Positions 40,519 through 43,405 of a stretch of DNA of 43,405 nt are shown piece after piece (position 1 is the first letter of the stretch; each line of letters opens with the position of its first letter). Under the pieces are notes generated by a model. The model did not search any database. It was not told the origin of the DNA and saw only the letters and a list, made by a program, of their open reading frames with translations. This DNA comes from Clostridia bacterium (lineage in GTDB: Bacteria > Bacillota > Clostridia > Oscillospirales > Acutalibacteraceae). Position numbers and translations under genes: made by a program. The stretch spans positions 1-43,405 of the forward strand of contig JAFPCP010000033.1 in the NCBI GenBank assembly GCA_017423825.1, written 5' to 3'.

Positions 40519-41511
40519 TTAGTCTTCCACCAGCGTGGCCGCCATAACGGCTTTGATGGTGTGCATGCGGTTTTCCGCTTCGTCAAACACGATAGAACGC
40601 TCGCTTTCAAAAGCCTCGTCGGTGACCTCCATGCAAGAGATGCCGAAACGTTCGTATATCTGTTTACCGACCGTCGTTTTCAGGTCGTGGAACGCGGGCA
40701 GACAGTGCATGAACACGCAATCCGGGCCGGCTTGTTCCAGCCGTTGCATGGTTATGCGATAGGGCGACAGTTCGCGGATGCGTTTCTCCCAAACTTCATC
40801 CGGCTCTCCCATGGAAACCCACACGTCGGTATACAGCACCTGCGCGTCGCGTACGGCGACGTCGGGGTTGTCGCAAAATTCCAGAATGGCGCCGGTTTCG
40901 GCGGCGATGGATTCGCAGGTTTCGATGAGCTCTTGGTTAGGGAAATATTCCTTCGGCGCACAGGCGACAAAATGCATCCCCATTTTGGCACAGCCCACCA
41001 TAAGCGAATTGCCCATATTATACCGGGCATCGCCCATGTACACGAGCTTGATGCCGTGTAAGCGACCAAAGCGTTCGCGAATGGTGAGAAAATCTGCTAA
41101 AATCTGGGTGGGGTGGTATTCATTGGTCAGTCCGTTCCACACCGGTACGCCGGCGTGATGTGCCAGTTCTTCCACGATTTCCTGCCCATAGCCGCGGTAT
41201 TCAATGCCGTCAAACATCCGTCCAAGCACGCGCGCGGTGTCAGCAATGCTTTCTTTTTTGCCGATTTGCGAGCCGGTGGGGTCGAGATACACCGGGTGCA
41301 TGCCCAAATCTGCCGCTGCGACCTCAAATGCGCAGCGGGTGCGGGTGCTGGTCTTTTCAAACACCAGGGCGATGCTTTTTCCCTCGCACAGGCGGTGGGG
41401 AATGCCGGCCTTTTTCTGCCGTTTGAGTTCGGCCGCCATATCCAGCAAAGCCGTGATATCCGCCGGCGAAAAGTCCAGCAGTTTGAGAAAACTTTTTTGA
41501 TATAAAGACAT
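40519..41511 (-). CDS. argF: Ornithine carbamoyltransferase
   Basis: A 330-residue enzyme that makes citrulline from ornithine and carbamoyl phosphate. Carbamoyl phosphate site STRTRC (residues 55-60), [25 protein letters not shown] and HCLPAFHD, which marks ornithine rather than aspartate as acceptor. The ATG at 41511 has GGGAGG 7 nt upstream; the longer frame to 41550 is not supported. Last gene of the arg operon, 25 bp after argD. The direction is anabolic, shown by argB and argD beside it. Confidence 0.96.
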   Translation of the reverse strand: MSLYQKSFLKLLDFSPADITALLDMAAELKRQKKAGIPHRLCEGKSIALVFEKTSTRTRCAFEVAAADLGMHPVYLDPTGSQIGKKESIADTARVLGRMFDGIEYRGYGQEIVEELAHHAGVPVWNGLTNEYHPTQILADFLTIRERFGRLHGIKLVYMGDARYNMGNSLMVGCAKMGMHFVACAPKEYFPNQELIETCESIAAETGAILEFCDNPDVAVRDAQVLYTDVWVSMGEPDEVWEKRIRELSPYRITMQRLEQAGPDCVFMHCLPAFHDLKTTVGKQIYERFGISCMEVTDEAFESERSIVFDEAENRMHTIKAVMAATLVED

Positions 41512-41536
41512 GGTATGTCCTCCCTTTTGGCCGATT

Positions 41537-42700
41537 TTATGCCAAGGCATCTTTCAAGCGATCGATGGCGATTCGCAAGGTGTCCATTGGGATGTTGAGT
41601 GCCGGCAGAAGCCGTACCTTTTGTTTTGCCGACAGGCATAACACGCCGCGCTCCAAGCACCGAGCAAGCACCTCTGCGACCGGGCGCTCCGGTAAAATAC
41701 CGAGCATAAGTCCTTTGCCGGTGATGGATTGCACGCCGGCGGCGCTCTCCAAAGAGGAGAGGATATAATCGCTCTTTTTCTGCACTTCATCAAGCAGGGT
41801 GTCGTCCAGGCTCTCCAACACATGCAAGGCGCCCGCACAGCAAACCGGGTTGCCACCGTAGGTGGAGCCGTGGTCGCCGGGAGTGAGCACGTCCTGCACC
41901 TTTTCACTCAGCAGCGTGGCGCCGATGGGCAGGCCGCCGCCGAGTCCTTTGGCGGTGGTTACCACATCCGGTTGGATGCCGTAATGCATATACGCATACA
42001 ATTTTGCGGTGCGGCCGTTGCCGGTCTGCACCTCGTCTATCATGAGCAGACAATCCTGCTGAGCCGCCAGGCGGGCGGCTGTTTGCACAAAATCCGCATC
42101 TAACGGGATGACGCCGCCTTCGCCCTGCACGCATTCCAGCAAAATGGCGGCAGGGTTATAGGTTTGCATCGCTTGTTCAAGCGCTGCACAATCGTTGGCG
42201 GGCACGTGCACGAACCCCGGCGTCAAGGGCTGGAACAGCGCGTGAAAATGCGCTTGCCCGGTGGCGGCGAGGGTGGTCAACGTGCGTCCGTGGAAGCTGT
42301 TTTCCAGAGTGATGATGGTGTAACAGTCCGCGCCTTTTTTTTGCGCGGCGTATTTGCGCGCCACTTTAATAGCACATTCATTCGCTTCCGCGCCGGAGTT
42401 GGAGAAAAACACTTTTTTCATGCCGGTGCGCGCGCACAGCGTTTCTGCCAGCCGCGCGCAAGGGTCGGTGTAGTACAAATTAGAGGTGTGCTGCACGAGC
42501 CCTAATTGCTGTATAACAGCCTGTTGCCAGCCTTCGTCGGCGATGCCCAGAGCGGTTACGCCGATGCCGGAACCAAGGTCGATATACTCTTTGCCGGCGG
42601 TGTCGGTCACCACAGAACCTTTACCGGAAATGATTTCCACCGGGAAACGGGCATAGGTGTTGGCTATGTAGTTTTTATCCCGTTGTTGCCAGTCGCTCAT
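41537..42700 (-). CDS. argD: Acetylornithine aminotransferase
   Basis: A 387-residue class III PLP aminotransferase that forms N-acetylornithine from the semialdehyde. [19 protein letters not shown] (PLP phosphate site), [33 protein letters not shown] and [14 protein letters not shown] with the Schiff-base Lys near 251 are all present. The substrate call depends on the arg neighbours. Its start overlaps the argB stop (ATGA, 42697-42700), with AAGGGG inside argB as binding site. Confidence 0.95.
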   Translation of the reverse strand: MSDWQQRDKNYIANTYARFPVEIISGKGSVVTDTAGKEYIDLGSGIGVTALGIADEGWQQAVIQQLGLVQHTSNLYYTDPCARLAETLCARTGMKKVFFSNSGAEANECAIKVARKYAAQKKGADCYTIITLENSFHGRTLTTLAATGQAHFHALFQPLTPGFVHVPANDCAALEQAMQTYNPAAILLECVQGEGGVIPLDADFVQTAARLAAQQDCLLMIDEVQTGNGRTAKLYAYMHYGIQPDVVTTAKGLGGGLPIGATLLSEKVQDVLTPGDHGSTYGGNPVCCAGALHVLESLDDTLLDEVQKKSDYILSSLESAAGVQSITGKGLMLGILPERPVAEVLARCLERGVLCLSAKQKVRLLPALNIPMDTLRIAIDRLKDALA

Positions 42701-43405
42701 GCGTTTTGGTCCCCTTTCACCATGGTGCCGGCGCCCTCGTCGGTGAGGATTTCCATGAGAATGGAATGCGGCACCCGCCCGTCCATGATAACCACGTTTT
42801 CTACGCCTTTATGAATGGCCTCGATGCAGCAATCCACTTTGGGTATCATGCCGCCGGAAATGACGCCTTGTTCGTACAGGCTTTTCGCCTCGGAGATGGT
42901 AAGTTCCGGAATGAGGGACGAAACGTCGTCCTTATCCCGGAGAATGCCGGCAATGTCGGTCATCATAATGAGTCGTTCGGCACCCAGCGCGCCGGCAATA
43001 TAGGCGGCGGCGGTGTCGCCGTTTATGTTGTAGGTGTTTCCCTCGTGGTCGCTGGCGACCGTGGAAATCACCGGAATATAATTTTTTTCCAGCAGGTCGG
43101 TGATGGGCTTGGTGCGGATTTTGGTGATTTCTCCGACGTACCCGAGGCGCTCGTCTTTGACTTTGGCTTCGATGATGCCGCCGTCCATACCCGAAAGCCC
43201 GACCGCGTGGCCGCCCTTCATTTGCAACAGGGTGACCAAAGATTTGTTGACTTTGCCCGCGAGCACCATCTGCACGATGTCGACGGTTTCCTTGTCCGTT
43301 ACCCGCAACCCGTCGACAAACACGGCCTCTTTGCCGAGTTTGCGCATGGTTTCGCTGATTTCGGGGCCGCCGCCGTGCACCAGCACGACTTTTACGCCAA
43401 TGAGC
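42697..43405 (-). CDS. argB: Acetylglutamate kinase, 5' end cut by window edge
   Basis: The last ~235 residues of ArgB, which phosphorylates N-acetylglutamate, the second step of arginine synthesis. VVLVHGGGPEIS (nucleotide-binding glycine-rich loop) is just inside the edge. FVDGLRVTD, INGDTAAAYIAGALGAERL, MMTDIAGIL and SGGMIPKV follow. An ATG at 43386 is internal, not the start. It is translationally coupled to argD. argC and argJ are probably upstream, off the window. Confidence 0.95.
   Translation of the reverse strand, partial: LIGVKVVLVHGGGPEISETMRKLGKEAVFVDGLRVTDKETVDIVQMVLAGKVNKSLVTLLQMKGGHAVGLSGMDGGIIEAKVKDERLGYVGEITKIRTKPITDLLEKNYIPVISTVASDHEGNTYNINGDTAAAYIAGALGAERLIMMTDIAGILRDKDDVSSLIPELTISEAKSLYEQGVISGGMIPKVDCCIEAIHKGVENVVIMDGRVPHSILMEILTDEGAGTMVKGDQNA

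Noticed and set aside
1..43405. CRISPR array, tRNA or rRNA genes, insertion sequences, phage genes
   Set aside because: No regularly spaced repeats, no CCA-ended cloverleaf-like stretch, no transposase or integrase motifs and no terminal inverted repeats were seen.

Overview
The window reads as a chromosomal stretch of a moderately GC-rich Firmicute. Clostridia is the best fit and Oscillospirales/Ruminococcaceae-like is my guess. The basis is strong AGGAGG-type ribosome binding sites, TTGACA/TATAAT promoters, RNase Y (rny), AddAB in place of RecBCD, ClpC, an ECF S component next to type III pantothenate kinase, and an AbrB/SpoVT regulator with a cysteine pair tail. I see no rRNA, tRNA, CRISPR array, insertion sequence or prophage gene. 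Both ends cut a gene: a GT2 glycosyltransferase on the left and argB on the right.

Layout. Positions 1-3338 (minus): a truncated glycosyltransferase with its own promoter, then a three-gene ABC importer of the SsuA/THI5 type (ATPase, permease, lipoprotein). The ATPase and permease reading frames overlap by 161 bp. Positions 3423-5336 (plus): rny with a long leader and a strong terminator, followed by a small membrane ORF. Positions 5621-6790 (minus): a Nudix hydrolase and a membrane protein. Position 6838 (plus): a cytosolic M14 metallopeptidase. Positions 7811-11091 (minus): a histidine phosphatase, class II fructose-bisphosphate aldolase, coaX and a PanT-like pantothenate transporter. Position 11290 (plus): an XRE regulator. 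Positions 12039-14244 (minus): two membrane proteins of unknown function and a DeoR-family regulator.

The main accessory block is 14263-25995. Seven codirectional genes lie divergent from the DeoR regulator: a 986-residue secreted solute-binding protein with two beta-sandwich modules in front of the binding domain, a MalF/MalG-like permease pair, a secreted propeller-TPR-YIP1 membrane protein, a DUF5696-like secreted protein, and a second MalF/MalG-like permease pair. No ATPase is encoded in the block. It looks like a large glycan or oligosaccharide uptake system with one binding protein, two permease pairs and two surface proteins of unknown role. The shared intergenic region carries an 11-bp direct repeat with 43-bp periodicity, a good candidate operator for the DeoR protein. 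This is the most likely undescribed system in the window.

Positions 26000-30833 hold three small conserved-looking hypothetical genes, a YfcE-like phosphoesterase, an AbrB-type regulator, a 42-residue cysteine-rich membrane peptide with a possible mother-cell sporulation promoter, and clpC. Positions 30855-40477 hold an RluA-type pseudouridine synthase, RadC, a DUF5662-like protein and addB-addA. Positions 40519-43405 (minus) are the end of an arginine biosynthesis operon, argB-argD-argF.
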